This document shows, piece by piece, positions 1 to 8,145 of a DNA stretch of 64,000 nucleotides. Below the pieces are notes generated by a model. The model had not been told where the DNA came from and did not search any database. It saw only the letters and a program-made list of their open reading frames with translations. Within the stretch, counting starts at the first letter, position 1. Each line of letters opens with the position of its first letter. The DNA is from Symsagittifera roscoffensis (taxonomy: Eukaryota; Xenacoelomorpha; Acoela; Convolutidae): NCBI RefSeq assembly GCF_963678635.1, contig NC_087063.1, positions 4,192,580 through 4,256,579 of the forward strand. Reading direction: 5' to 3'. The position numbers and the translations under genes were made by a program.

Positions 1-909
1 GTTGAGACTCTTTTTTTCCATGGTTTTACCTCCGCTTGCTCTCTGGTGGCATGCCAAGATGGTACTATCAGACATCATTGACATTATCCATCTCAAGAAA
101 CATGTGGCATCCTTCCTCCTAGCCAGGCTCAAGCCTGAATTGTCCCTGGCCACGTGTTGCATCAATGCTTGATACACATCTAGCTTTTTGCTTCCCAACT
201 TCAGCCTGTCATACGAGGTCAATGTCTCCAACTCTATTCCCACCAGACTCCAGGTGAACATTAATTGTCCTGCAGTCCTAACGAAGGGATTCGCCATTAA
301 TGGTGGTGCTGATGAGGATGTCCTCATTGCTTCTTCAAAATGATCCTTCAACAAGTTCTGCCAGGACCTCTTCAGCTGAATCGCCATTTCTATTTTATTA
401 ACCTCGGCCTTTTGCTGGGTGGCCCAATTGCGTCGCTTGCGAGCTACTCCACTGTCCAACTTCTTCAAGCAGTCCTCCATTTCCTTCAATGTCTCGAGGG
501 CCACCCACCACGTCCGGGAGGTGTTCCTCGTCTTGTTCCTCTCCAATGGATCAATCGTCACTTGCTTGCCCGTGGCCTGGTGTGCCTTCGAGATCCATTC
601 TTTGCCGACATCCACTTCCCATGTCTGTCCGTTCGTTGAACCTCTCTTTACGTTTATCTTCTGAGGCTTGAAGTCTTCCTCCGATGTCGAATTGGTGGAA
701 GCCTCTATTTCCCTTTCTACTTCAAGTGGTCTTCTGAGCTCCGAGCTGCTCTTGTATGCCGCCGTCCTGCATCGAGCCAAAACCATGGGCGCCGTCTCTC
801 TCAAGTTTCCTTCCGAAACAGCATCCACTGAAGGACTACCCAATCCCTCCACTTCTCTCTTCCTCTTGCGAGTCTTCACATCTCTGCTTGAGGGTGTTGT
901 GGCTATCAT
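1..909 (-). CDS. E1 terminal accessory ORF, partial, runs off the window
   Basis: An open minus-strand frame has its first ATG at 909-907 and stays open for 303 codons to base 1; it is open from about 971. The product is basic and predicted helical, with Trp/Arg-rich stretches such as RTWWVALETL and RRNWATQQKAEV, then a more hydrophobic part around GQLMFTWSLVGIELE. It lies about 150 bp downstream of the giant SGNH ORF in the same orientation and looks like a continuation of that module. I recognise no domain. It may be a separate ORF or the C-terminal part of a longer polyprotein interrupted by the AT-rich spacer. Confidence 0.6.
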   Translation of the reverse strand, partial: MIATTPSSRDVKTRKRKREVEGLGSPSVDAVSEGNLRETAPMVLARCRTAAYKSSSELRRPLEVEREIEASTNSTSEEDFKPQKINVKRGSTNGQTWEVDVGKEWISKAHQATGKQVTIDPLERNKTRNTSRTWWVALETLKEMEDCLKKLDSGVARKRRNWATQQKAEVNKIEMAIQLKRSWQNLLKDHFEEAMRTSSSAPPLMANPFVRTAGQLMFTWSLVGIELETLTSYDRLKLGSKKLDVYQALMQHVARDNSGLSLARRKDATCFLRWIMSMMSDSTILACHQRASGGKTMEKKSLN

Positions 910-1060
910 CACTGATTCGACCTCTCTGTCTACCCCCAATCCTTCCAACTCTTGCCTCCCCCTGCTCGAGCCTTAAGGATATTAGTACTTTTAGTCATAT
1001 TACTAGTCCCAACCTTATCCCTTTTTATATCATCAACTATTTTATCTACAGTTTTTTGTT
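910..1060. other. AT-rich spacer between two E1 accessory ORFs
   Basis: This short AT-rich stretch contains several stop codons in all minus frames, including those just after the giant ORF. It contrasts with the GC-richer coding DNA on both sides. It could be a decayed coding segment, a small intron or an inserted A-rich patch; no clean splice pair is evident. Confidence 0.4.
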
Positions 1061-4000
1061 TCAGAGTAGAGCTGTCCTCACATTTTTCTTCTCTTCTCTA
1101 GTCTTCGATCGTGAATTCCTCAGCTCTACCAGCTTGCTCAGCAGCTCTTTTCGCGCCTTCTCATCCAGGCCCGTTCCTATCAGAAGCGGTTCTCCAAATC
1201 TTACGACTGTGTCCCACAGTTCCTCCTTGAATTTGTCCAGCGTCGTCTCGCTGCCCACTTCTTGATTGAATTCTTCCAAGAACTCCTGCCAAGCATCGTC
1301 CTTCAGGGACCCCAGGAACATGTCCCTGTTCCCTTCGAAAGTGTTCTTTTCCCTTTCCTCCGAGCTCAAGAGTATCATCCCCATATTGAAGGTCTCATTT
1401 GCCAATGGCAATTCCAGATTCTTCCGGGGGGACGGATTCAGAGGTGGGGTGGCAGTATCTGCCCAATTCTCCTCGTTCAAGTCTTTCAACAGCTCTTGAG
1501 TGGTGAGCTCCTCCCCTGATGGCCCTGGTTCAGGCGTATTCCCCATTTCCATGTCTTCACCGGCTTCACTGAGAGTTTCATCCATACTCTCTTCTTCTGA
1601 CTCATGTCTCCTTCTCTCGAGAATTCTTTTAAACCGGTCCTCAACGGGTCCACTCCTCTTGTCTCCAGGCGTGTCCACTGACAGTGGTGATGGTGTCGTA
1701 GGGTCCAATTTCTTGTATTCCGTCAGGGCTACGTGCAGTTGACCTGCTGCATCTAGTTCTTTTCCCTCCTGTCTCACTTCCACCTGTTCTAAGCCATAGG
1801 GTGCCCTGTATTTTCTCGTTGCAAATTTCATGTCGTCCACCAATGCGACATGCCCCTCCATCATGATCATCCTGCCATCATCCCATATGGATAGCATGTT
1901 CTCAAGTCCCTCCTGCTCAAGAGCTCTCAAGACCTTTCGCACCTCATATCCGGGGGGCTGCGAACCTCTCATCTTTTTCGCTTGCGTCGTCCACGAATTT
2001 ACCTTCGCCTCGCTAGTATGGAAGTAGACCGCCGCCGTGTAGCCGATGAACAGGGGGACCCAGCCATCAGTGAAATACTTCTGCATTTCCTCCGTCGTCA
2101 TCCTCGCCATTATGGAGGGAACTACCAAGGGGCTGTTCATTCCCAAGGTCATCCTCCTGACTATCGGGTACTCAGGCATGGTGGCTGGGAGGATCTCTTT
2201 CTCCATTATGGCCTCCAGCTCCCTCTTGACCAGCGCAAAGCATTCCTTCCAAGCAGGAATCCTCAAGATCTCTCGTCCGTCTGCCGTCAATGGGTTCAAG
2301 TTCCAAAACTTGGGATACGTTTCGATGGGGCCCTCTCGCTTGCCTCCCATTCTACATTGCATTTGCCCCCTGAAGTTGCACACTATCAGCTCGGCATCTT
2401 TCACTTTTCCAAAGAGTACCGTGTTGCTCATTCGCGCTCTGAGCACCTCCTGCTGACACCAATTGAGCGCCGTCCCATCCAGTATGCTGATGAGACTCAA
2501 GTGCGTCACAGAGTGACGATACGTTGTCACCAGGGGATCTGGGAATGCGTACGTCACTGCTGGACCATAAATGCAGGTCACCACCTCCTCTAGACCCCGG
2601 ATTATCCCCATAGGGTCCGATCTCATTGCCAGGCATAGGTCCGTCAACAGAGGCATCCCCCTATTCATCTTCTTCCATTCTTCTTTCGAGGTCGGATTCT
2701 CATCTTCACCTGTCATGTGCCGATTCTGCACCATGAGGTATTGCACTAACAACGTCTTCAACCCTGCGGCACACTTGTCGGAGTAGGTTTCAATGCTCGA
2801 ATGGACTCTCCCCATAGACAGAGGCTCTCCATATTCCATCAATCGATGAAACGACACCAATTCCCCATGGGTCAAGAGTAATAGTGCCAGATACCCATCA
2901 ACTCGAAGTATCTCTACTCCTCGACTAAACATGTATGCTAGGCCCATGTTGAACAAGTATCTGGGGTAGACCAGGTACAAAGCCAAGAGCAGGCTGATGG
3001 GCATGCCCAGTATCTCCTGCACGAAGGCTCCAAAGATAGTTGCCGTGGTGCCGAACATTCCTGCCATGAATTCCTTTTCCCAGCAAGGACTCAAGAACTT
3101 GAGAATCTCATGATCCCTCCTAGTCCTCAGCTCACCCTTGGCGTGCTCTCTCCAGAACCCTCCAATCGTCACTTCATTGGCGGCCGAGACAAATCTAGCC
3201 ACCGTCATGTCTCTTCCTTCGGCCAGCTCCAGTTGTTTCTCCAGAAAACTCCAGACTTGTTTCACGAGGGGTGGTGCTTCCTCCCTCGTCTTATTCGTGG
3301 CGTTCTCCAGCCTTGGTGTCAAAAATGGCCACCAGCCATTCTCTTGCGTCAAGCGATATTTCATCGATTCTAATTGCTTTTCCGTCTCGGCCACATTTCT
3401 TCTCTCGTTACTAGGACCTCTAGACTTGCTGGTGGAATTTGTGATCTTCACATACATGCTCCGAAACCACAAACTGGCCGTCAATTGGCTTATCGCCGGG
3501 TGATCGTCCCCGATGACTGGGCTGAACTTAAGTTGCCTGGCAAAGTTCGATATCTCTAGCAAGAGCACCTCGTCTAATACGATCAGGATGTCGGCTAGTC
3601 CATAAAAGCCCCTCAGTGCATGAGATATGTCCGCCCATGCCGCCGCCAATTCTGACTTGCGAAGCCTCAGGTTCGATGGCTCCAACTCCCGATTGGGGGC
3701 TACCATTAGAATCCGCCATTCGTTCCCCTCTGCTATTAGGATCAAGACCGCGTACACGAATTGTAGGGCGGGTGGCATATTCGCGTATCCAGGGGATGTG
3801 GTGAACACCACCTTCGTCTTGGATCCAAATCTCGAGACAACATTCTCCTGCACTTCATTCATCGCTGCAAACAACGCCTGAATGGCTTCCCATATCTTCC
3901 TCGATGTCGGAATTTCATTGCCCTTTAGCTGCTCAAGAAGTCCCATCGCGTGCAGGTGATCATTCATTCCTGCAAACAATAGCAACTCAGGCTCACAGGG

Positions 4001-5737
4001 CATCTCCGACTTTATTGCCACCACCAGAGTTAACATCTGGTTTAATTCAGCTCCTGGCAAAGAGTATATCAGAGTCTCCGGCCAGAACAACTTAGGAGAC
4101 GTTCCTTCGAAGTCCGACCCCGCCACAATGACTACTCTCGCAGCGGCTGGATCTGCTCTATCATAAACTGCCAGGGTTTTGGCCAGCTGGGTACTGCCAC
4201 AGGGCTTCCCGTACCTGGGATCTTCCGCCAACTTCGAGCCTTCGTAAGCGGCATCTGGCAATTCCATTCCCCCCGGATTGAGTAGCTTGTCCACCACTTT
4301 CAACTGTGCCGGGGTCGCCAATCTGATCCTGGCGATGCTTGTTCGGTGTTTGGGGGGTTCTACTATGAGTCCAGGACTCCCCAACAGCTTGAGAGGTCTG
4401 TAGTTAATGGGTCCCATGATCGCTTTTATGGGAATTCCGGTCAGATCTGCGGTCTCCCTCAATTTCGTTCTCGAGAAGTGTGCCTCATGAGCTTTCAACC
4501 AGTCCATGCAATGATGTCTGTTTAAATCCTCGTGCGACACTCGTTCAATCCCCAGGGTCTCCGCCAATTCTCGCCTGCATTCCAAACCCTCTAGGTCCAG
4601 TTCTTTCACCTTCTCAGGATATCTCAAGCGAGCGGTCTCCATAGATCTCTTTTCCCGCTTGTTCTCTGCCACTACCACTGAGGATATCGCCGAGCCTGGA
4701 GGTGTTGATGACGTCACCTCCTCAGACTCCATTGGCGTGACACTCTGCAATCTGGTCTGGTTGCTCCTCGAACTGTCTCTAGTGTCAACTCTCGTTCCCA
4801 AGCGACCAGACAAGGCCCTTGAGGCAAGGAATGGTGGTTTCGGGGGTGGTCCTAATGTGAATTGGGCTGTCTCTAGCAGGTCCGCCTCTAGCGTGTTTAT
4901 GTGTTCTTGGAAGACGTCGTTCAGCCACTCCGCTCCCCTTGGTCTATCGAAATGGATTCCATCATTGGAGGTGTCTTCAGGGAATCCCTTTTTCTCCATG
5001 CGCTCCGCCACGTCCAACAGTCTGACAGGGATCACACTTTTCCGGTGGATATCTCGGATCACCTTGTTTAGGTTCCGCACCTTCTCGTTCATCTCCAAGG
5101 CGTGCTGGTCAAACATCATGTTGTAAGGGACGGTACATACCGTCAACAGGATGGAGTCCATCTGGATCCTCAGCTCCTCAAGAAGGCAGCTCATCTTGTC
5201 GTGCAGCCTCGTTATTTTCCTCGCTTCTCCCCTTGATACATCGTTAGTCCCGATCATCAAGGTCACCGTGTACACTTTAGTCATCCCTAGCATCTCAAGC
5301 GTCGCCAACATCTGTGGCGTGGCAGCTCCAGCGAAACTCAAGATTCCTGTCTGCCAGTGCGACTGGATCCGGGTCAACACCCGCACCAGGCTGTCCCCTA
5401 TGATCAGGTGGACCGCACCTTCTGGCACACGGGGTGGCGCAAGATACTCCACCCAGGCTGCATCATGAAAGCAGTCCCTCCTGGCTTTCTGTTCCGCACT
5501 CCAATCCAGTCGATTGTGCCTGTGGTACCTCTTCTCTGTATTTTTCTTATAACTCGAGATCACGACGCTCCTGACCGGCTGTTCCCTCCAAGTCGGGGGA
5601 AGCTCCGGTCTTGCCGAACTTTCACGACTTTTCTGCCGTAATTTCTCGCCCAGCTCTTTCAGACGCGATGAGCCGCCGCTCACCTGACTGTCACTCGAGG
5701 TCGAGGTTGGAGTATATCCCGGCAGCACCACATCCAT
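1061..5737 (-). CDS. E1 giant accessory protein with tandem SGNH-hydrolase-like domains
   Basis: An intact 1558-codon ORF starts at ATG 5737-5735. Domain 1 (about residues 108-285) shows the SGNH/GDSL esterase pattern: IIGDSL with Ser116, Gly137 in SFAGA, GTND with Asn165, and D-G-I-H with Asp259 and His262. Domain 2 (about 533-750) follows the same block order but is degenerate: VAGSD instead of GDS, Gly562, GMND with Asn592, and GDDH near 743-746, so it is probably inactive. Residues about 893-955 are hydrophobic and could contain membrane or buried helices. The C-terminal third is charged, with acidic stretches near 1410-1440. SGNH enzymes hydrolyse esters; the substrate here is unknown. 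Related relics in E2 and E5 show the protein belongs to the element family. Confidence 0.8.
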   Translation of the reverse strand: MDVVLPGYTPTSTSSDSQVSGGSSRLKELGEKLRQKSRESSARPELPPTWREQPVRSVVISSYKKNTEKRYHRHNRLDWSAEQKARRDCFHDAAWVEYLAPPRVPEGAVHLIIGDSLVRVLTRIQSHWQTGILSFAGAATPQMLATLEMLGMTKVYTVTLMIGTNDVSRGEARKITRLHDKMSCLLEELRIQMDSILLTVCTVPYNMMFDQHALEMNEKVRNLNKVIRDIHRKSVIPVRLLDVAERMEKKGFPEDTSNDGIHFDRPRGAEWLNDVFQEHINTLEADLLETAQFTLGPPPKPPFLASRALSGRLGTRVDTRDSSRSNQTRLQSVTPMESEEVTSSTPPGSAISSVVVAENKREKRSMETARLRYPEKVKELDLEGLECRRELAETLGIERVSHEDLNRHHCMDWLKAHEAHFSRTKLRETADLTGIPIKAIMGPINYRPLKLLGSPGLIVEPPKHRTSIARIRLATPAQLKVVDKLLNPGGMELPDAAYEGSKLAEDPRYGKPCGSTQLAKTLAVYDRADPAAARVVIVAGSDFEGTSPKLFWPETLIYSLPGAELNQMLTLVVAIKSEMPCEPELLLFAGMNDHLHAMGLLEQLKGNEIPTSRKIWEAIQALFAAMNEVQENVVSRFGSKTKVVFTTSPGYANMPPALQFVYAVLILIAEGNEWRILMVAPNRELEPSNLRLRKSELAAAWADISHALRGFYGLADILIVLDEVLLLEISNFARQLKFSPVIGDDHPAISQLTASLWFRSMYVKITNSTSKSRGPSNERRNVAETEKQLESMKYRLTQENGWWPFLTPRLENATNKTREEAPPLVKQVWSFLEKQLELAEGRDMTVARFVSAANEVTIGGFWREHAKGELRTRRDHEILKFLSPCWEKEFMAGMFGTTATIFGAFVQEILGMPISLLLALYLVYPRYLFNMGLAYMFSRGVEILRVDGYLALLLLTHGELVSFHRLMEYGEPLSMGRVHSSIETYSDKCAAGLKTLLVQYLMVQNRHMTGEDENPTSKEEWKKMNRGMPLLTDLCLAMRSDPMGIIRGLEEVVTCIYGPAVTYAFPDPLVTTYRHSVTHLSLISILDGTALNWCQQEVLRARMSNTVLFGKVKDAELIVCNFRGQMQCRMGGKREGPIETYPKFWNLNPLTADGREILRIPAWKECFALVKRELEAIMEKEILPATMPEYPIVRRMTLGMNSPLVVPSIMARMTTEEMQKYFTDGWVPLFIGYTAAVYFHTSEAKVNSWTTQAKKMRGSQPPGYEVRKVLRALEQEGLENMLSIWDDGRMIMMEGHVALVDDMKFATRKYRAPYGLEQVEVRQEGKELDAAGQLHVALTEYKKLDPTTPSPLSVDTPGDKRSGPVEDRFKRILERRRHESEEESMDETLSEAGEDMEMGNTPEPGPSGEELTTQELLKDLNEENWADTATPPLNPSPRKNLELPLANETFNMGMILLSSEEREKNTFEGNRDMFLGSLKDDAWQEFLEEFNQEVGSETTLDKFKEELWDTVVRFGEPLLIGTGLDEKARKELLSKLVELRNSRSKTREEKKNVRTALL

Positions 5738-5739
5738 CA
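5735..5739 (-). promoter_or_regulatory. UGAUG stop/start overlap between coiled-coil ORF and giant SGNH ORF
   Basis: Read on the minus strand, the TGA that ends the 215-aa ORF (5739-5737) shares its A with the ATG that opens the 1558-aa ORF (5737-5735). Such UGAUG or UAAUG overlaps are known from some eukaryotic viruses and retrotransposons as termination-reinitiation sites. The overlap is seen directly; its use here is inferred. Confidence 0.6.
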
Positions 5740-6384
5740 GCGTTCACAATTCGCGGTATTCTCCTGCACCCTTAGCTCCTGCTGATGTTCAGCCTTTAGC
5801 ATCTCAAGCAACCTCAGAGTCTGATCTCGCTCGTTGACCGCCTGGTCCCTTTCCAGCTGAACCTTCTCCCGATCCAGCTTTGCCTGATCCCGATCGAGGT
5901 TCGCCTTATTCCTTTCTTTCTGCGTCTTCTCGAGCTCTTTCTTTAGAACACCAAGATCCGGGTATGCCTCGGTCGTCTGTTGTGCTCGCGTCATCGATAG
6001 CACCTTACTCGAGCTCTGGCCTGTAGATCTTGCTGTTGGCCTAGTTGGTAGTGGGAATTCCCCTGCGCCATATTCGGTATTGTTACTCAGGCCAGGATTC
6101 CTTGCCAAGTCAAAACCCCTTACTCCTCCATCCACATTCCAAGACAACCATCTGGTCTGTTCTTGGTTTGATATTCCCTCGGTGGTGTAGCCGACCATCA
6201 AGACAGCCTCCGTCGCAGACTCCCTGCATTCACCCTGGTCTTCCAACTGGAGGATGGCATTCAGCATTACCGCCATTCTCTCGTCTATTTGGGTATAATC
6301 CAGGTCCCTCAGGCGTCTGTACAGCTCATCAAGAGTAGGCTTCTCCAGGGCCGCGGGCATGGATTTCCAGAATCTGTCTGCCAT
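5737..6384 (-). CDS. E1 215-aa coiled-coil accessory protein
   Basis: The ORF opens with ATG at 6384. The N-terminal part (residues 1-50) is helical and contains TLDELYRRLRDL, which is echoed in E2 (39.9 kb) and E5 (48.3 kb) as a V/I-D-E-L/I-Y-R motif, so the region is conserved in the family. The middle has a Gly/Pro/Thr-rich linker. Residues about 144-205 form a strong coiled coil made of nearly perfect seven-residue units such as DRDQAKL, DREKVQL and ERDQAVN. It probably oligomerises. The stop overlaps the start of the giant SGNH ORF. The function is unknown; a structural or scaffold role is inference. Confidence 0.7.
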   Translation of the reverse strand: MADRFWKSMPAALEKPTLDELYRRLRDLDYTQIDERMAVMLNAILQLEDQGECRESATEAVLMVGYTTEGISNQEQTRWLSWNVDGGVRGFDLARNPGLSNNTEYGAGEFPLPTRPTARSTGQSSSKVLSMTRAQQTTEAYPDLGVLKKELEKTQKERNKANLDRDQAKLDREKVQLERDQAVNERDQTLRLLEMLKAEHQQELRVQENTANCER

Positions 6385-6882
6385 TCTTGTGACTTCGGGA
6401 TGTATTCAAGTATGTATTAACCAGCTCAAGAATTACCTTACCGACTCAAGTATTACCCAACTCAAGAATTCTCTAGAAATGTTCCCTTGCAAATACTTGC
6501 TGTAGGTGTCGATTATCGCGAGTTCAATCAAGATTTCTCTTTCTGTCTCTCGCTTGAGTATAGTTGGATTTTCAACTTTGTTTTTCAAACTTGATCTGAA
6601 AACAGAAACCACATTAAGACTTAACATGTCATGCTCCTAACCTAGAAACCCCCCTTTTACCAGTATGGTTAAAATCTTATCATTTTCATTCTACTTAAAA
6701 CGATTCAATTGGAATTTCCTTAAAAGCATGCAGATTCATTTTATGTTTTAGCACCGTTAATTCTTTTTAAAATTTAATTGTCATGCCAATCACGTGTTAA
6801 GATCCCTTTACCTGTGCCGCACCCCAGTACCTAACTCAAGACTCCTCCCTCACACCCAACTCGAGACCCCCGTGTCCCCATC
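6385..6882. other. Non-coding spacer between macro ORF and coiled-coil ORF, with CTCAAG repeats
   Basis: About 500 bp with no convincing coding frame. Near 6410-6475 three imperfect copies of a unit around CTCAAGwATTACC lie just upstream (in the minus sense) of the coiled-coil start. A second CTCAAG/CTCGAG cluster lies at 6831-6870 next to the macro ORF stop. A 64-codon minus frame at 6433-6627 has no recognisable features. The spacer could hold a leader or splice acceptor for a second transcript; this is inference. Confidence 0.4.
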
Positions 6883-7608
6883 TCAGGCGATGCTCAAGTA
6901 GTATTTTTTGTGCAGATACACCATTATCTCAGTTTCCGCAAAGACTACATGTAGGATAGCGTACAATTCCCTCGAGCTCAGTTTGCGCCTGTTTGGGTCA
7001 TAAACCGGCATTGAGACCTCCGTTATTCCTCTTTCAATCATGAAGTCTCGTAGTCTTGTTAGTGCCAACATCACGTGTTCGGGATCAATTGTGTTCCTGT
7101 CATTGACCCTCGTCACTAGGAAGCACAGATATTTGCCCGGGACTTGTGCTACTGATGGTGGAAGCGCTGCCATCCCTCCCAGTCCTGGTCTCTGTCTGAA
7201 CAGAAACTCCACGTTCTGGTACTCTCTTCTGAAGTCAGCTTCCAATCTTGATTTGAAACTCATGTCCGCCGTGATGCAGATCGCGCTAGTCCTGTTTGAC
7301 AGGATGAAGTCGCTATCCGTTATCATGATGTTCTCCGAGTACTCATTGGGTATTTCAAATTTCGTTTTGAAATTCCGACCTATGGTAGGCTCCGGCTCTT
7401 CTTCTTCCAGTTCCAATTCGCTTGTTTCTCTCACTTCCTTGAGCTTCTTTATCATCAAATTTTCGGTGTGGGTAAGTCCTACCCCCACTCCCCGGACAAA
7501 AATATTTATCGACGTCCCCGTCGATGTTGTCGGGTCTGAATTGCCCTGAGGAATGTTCAGTGGCCTGTCTGTTGCCGTCCATCCGAAAAGAGGGTCCTCT
7601 GTCTTCAT
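6883..7608 (-). CDS. E1 macro-domain (OARD1/TARG1-like) protein
   Basis: A 241-codon ORF with ATG at 7608, directly preceded in frame by TAA. Residues about 93-235 follow the order of a short macro domain of the OARD1/ALC1 type: a hydrophobic strand then D (IMITDSD), an ADM..FK..LEADFRREY helix, GKYLCFLVTR, a helix with LTRLRDFMIERG, then TEVSMP and a C-terminal strand-helix-strand. Macro domains bind ADP-ribose or reverse ADP-ribosylation. The glycine-rich loops that bind the ligand are replaced: no MGxGIA after the first helix, and VYDPNRRKL after the SMP strand. Binding or catalysis is therefore doubtful. E2 keeps the same variant loop, so it is a family character. The N-terminal 90 residues are acidic and unassigned. 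Confidence 0.65.
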   Translation of the reverse strand: MKTEDPLFGWTATDRPLNIPQGNSDPTTSTGTSINIFVRGVGVGLTHTENLMIKKLKEVRETSELELEEEEPEPTIGRNFKTKFEIPNEYSENIMITDSDFILSNRTSAICITADMSFKSRLEADFRREYQNVEFLFRQRPGLGGMAALPPSVAQVPGKYLCFLVTRVNDRNTIDPEHVMLALTRLRDFMIERGITEVSMPVYDPNRRKLSSRELYAILHVVFAETEIMVYLHKKYYLSIA

Positions 7609-7611
7609 TTA

Positions 7612-8145
7612 CTTTGCCGCTGATACATCGACTTGTTGAATGCTTTGTCCTTCGTGGCTCTCGTCTTTGACATCGCGCATCCACTCTAGTATCCTCAAGT
7701 TCGTGTTCTCCCTCCTCTCTATCTCACTCTGCTCGAGATCCGTCTCTAATTCCGGCGTCGAGTGGTCTTCCTGCGGATAGTGTCCACCATCGTCAATGAC
7801 CTGTCATTCCTCTCCGGCTTCCAGTTCGCCTGCGCTCATTAGTTCCTCGCCCAATTTGTCTGGCTGTATCTTGTCGATCAAGAAGTTATCCCCGTACCTG
7901 TTGTACCTCATGCCGGTGCGTTTACGATTGCCAGTCCTGGTTTCCGGTGGTGTCGGTCGATCCGGCTCCATCCACTTCGGCACCTCATCTTGCTCCGGGT
8001 CGTTCCAGTCTTCTTCTACAAATGATCCTGCATCAGACTCCCCTCCTATCTTTTCGTTGTCGTCCAAACTCAAGTTCTCATTACCATCATTTTTCTCTCT
8101 GGTGCCTTTTTCATTCACTTCACACGCTGGCTCTACCACCAGGTA
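7612..8145 (-). CDS. E1 acidic segment between integrase and macro domain, in the pol frame
   Basis: After the integrase TAG at 8148-8146 the same frame stays open to a TGA at 7804-7806 and then to a TAA at 7609-7611, right before the macro ATG. The product is acidic (runs such as EEDWNDPEQDE) with a small basic patch containing MRYNRYGD. No ATG starts it. E2 has the counterpart at 38,238-38,624 in the same frame relative to its integrase, with a stop just upstream. It may be made by readthrough or be a decayed part of a longer polyprotein. No known domain was recognised. Confidence 0.5.

Noticed and set aside
1982-2593. 203-codon plus-strand frame
   Set aside because: Lies antisense to the well-supported SGNH ORF and has no features; the same holds for other plus frames at 0.3-15.8 kb such as 14,248-14,865.
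1061-5737. SGNH ORF as an independent host lipase gene
   Set aside because: It has no signal peptide or introns, overlaps the accessory ORF by UGAUG and has relics in E2 and E5 in the same context.
6883-7608. Macro ORF as a captured, recently inserted host gene in one copy
   Set aside because: E2 has the same protein in the same place and with the same altered loop, so it is old in the family.
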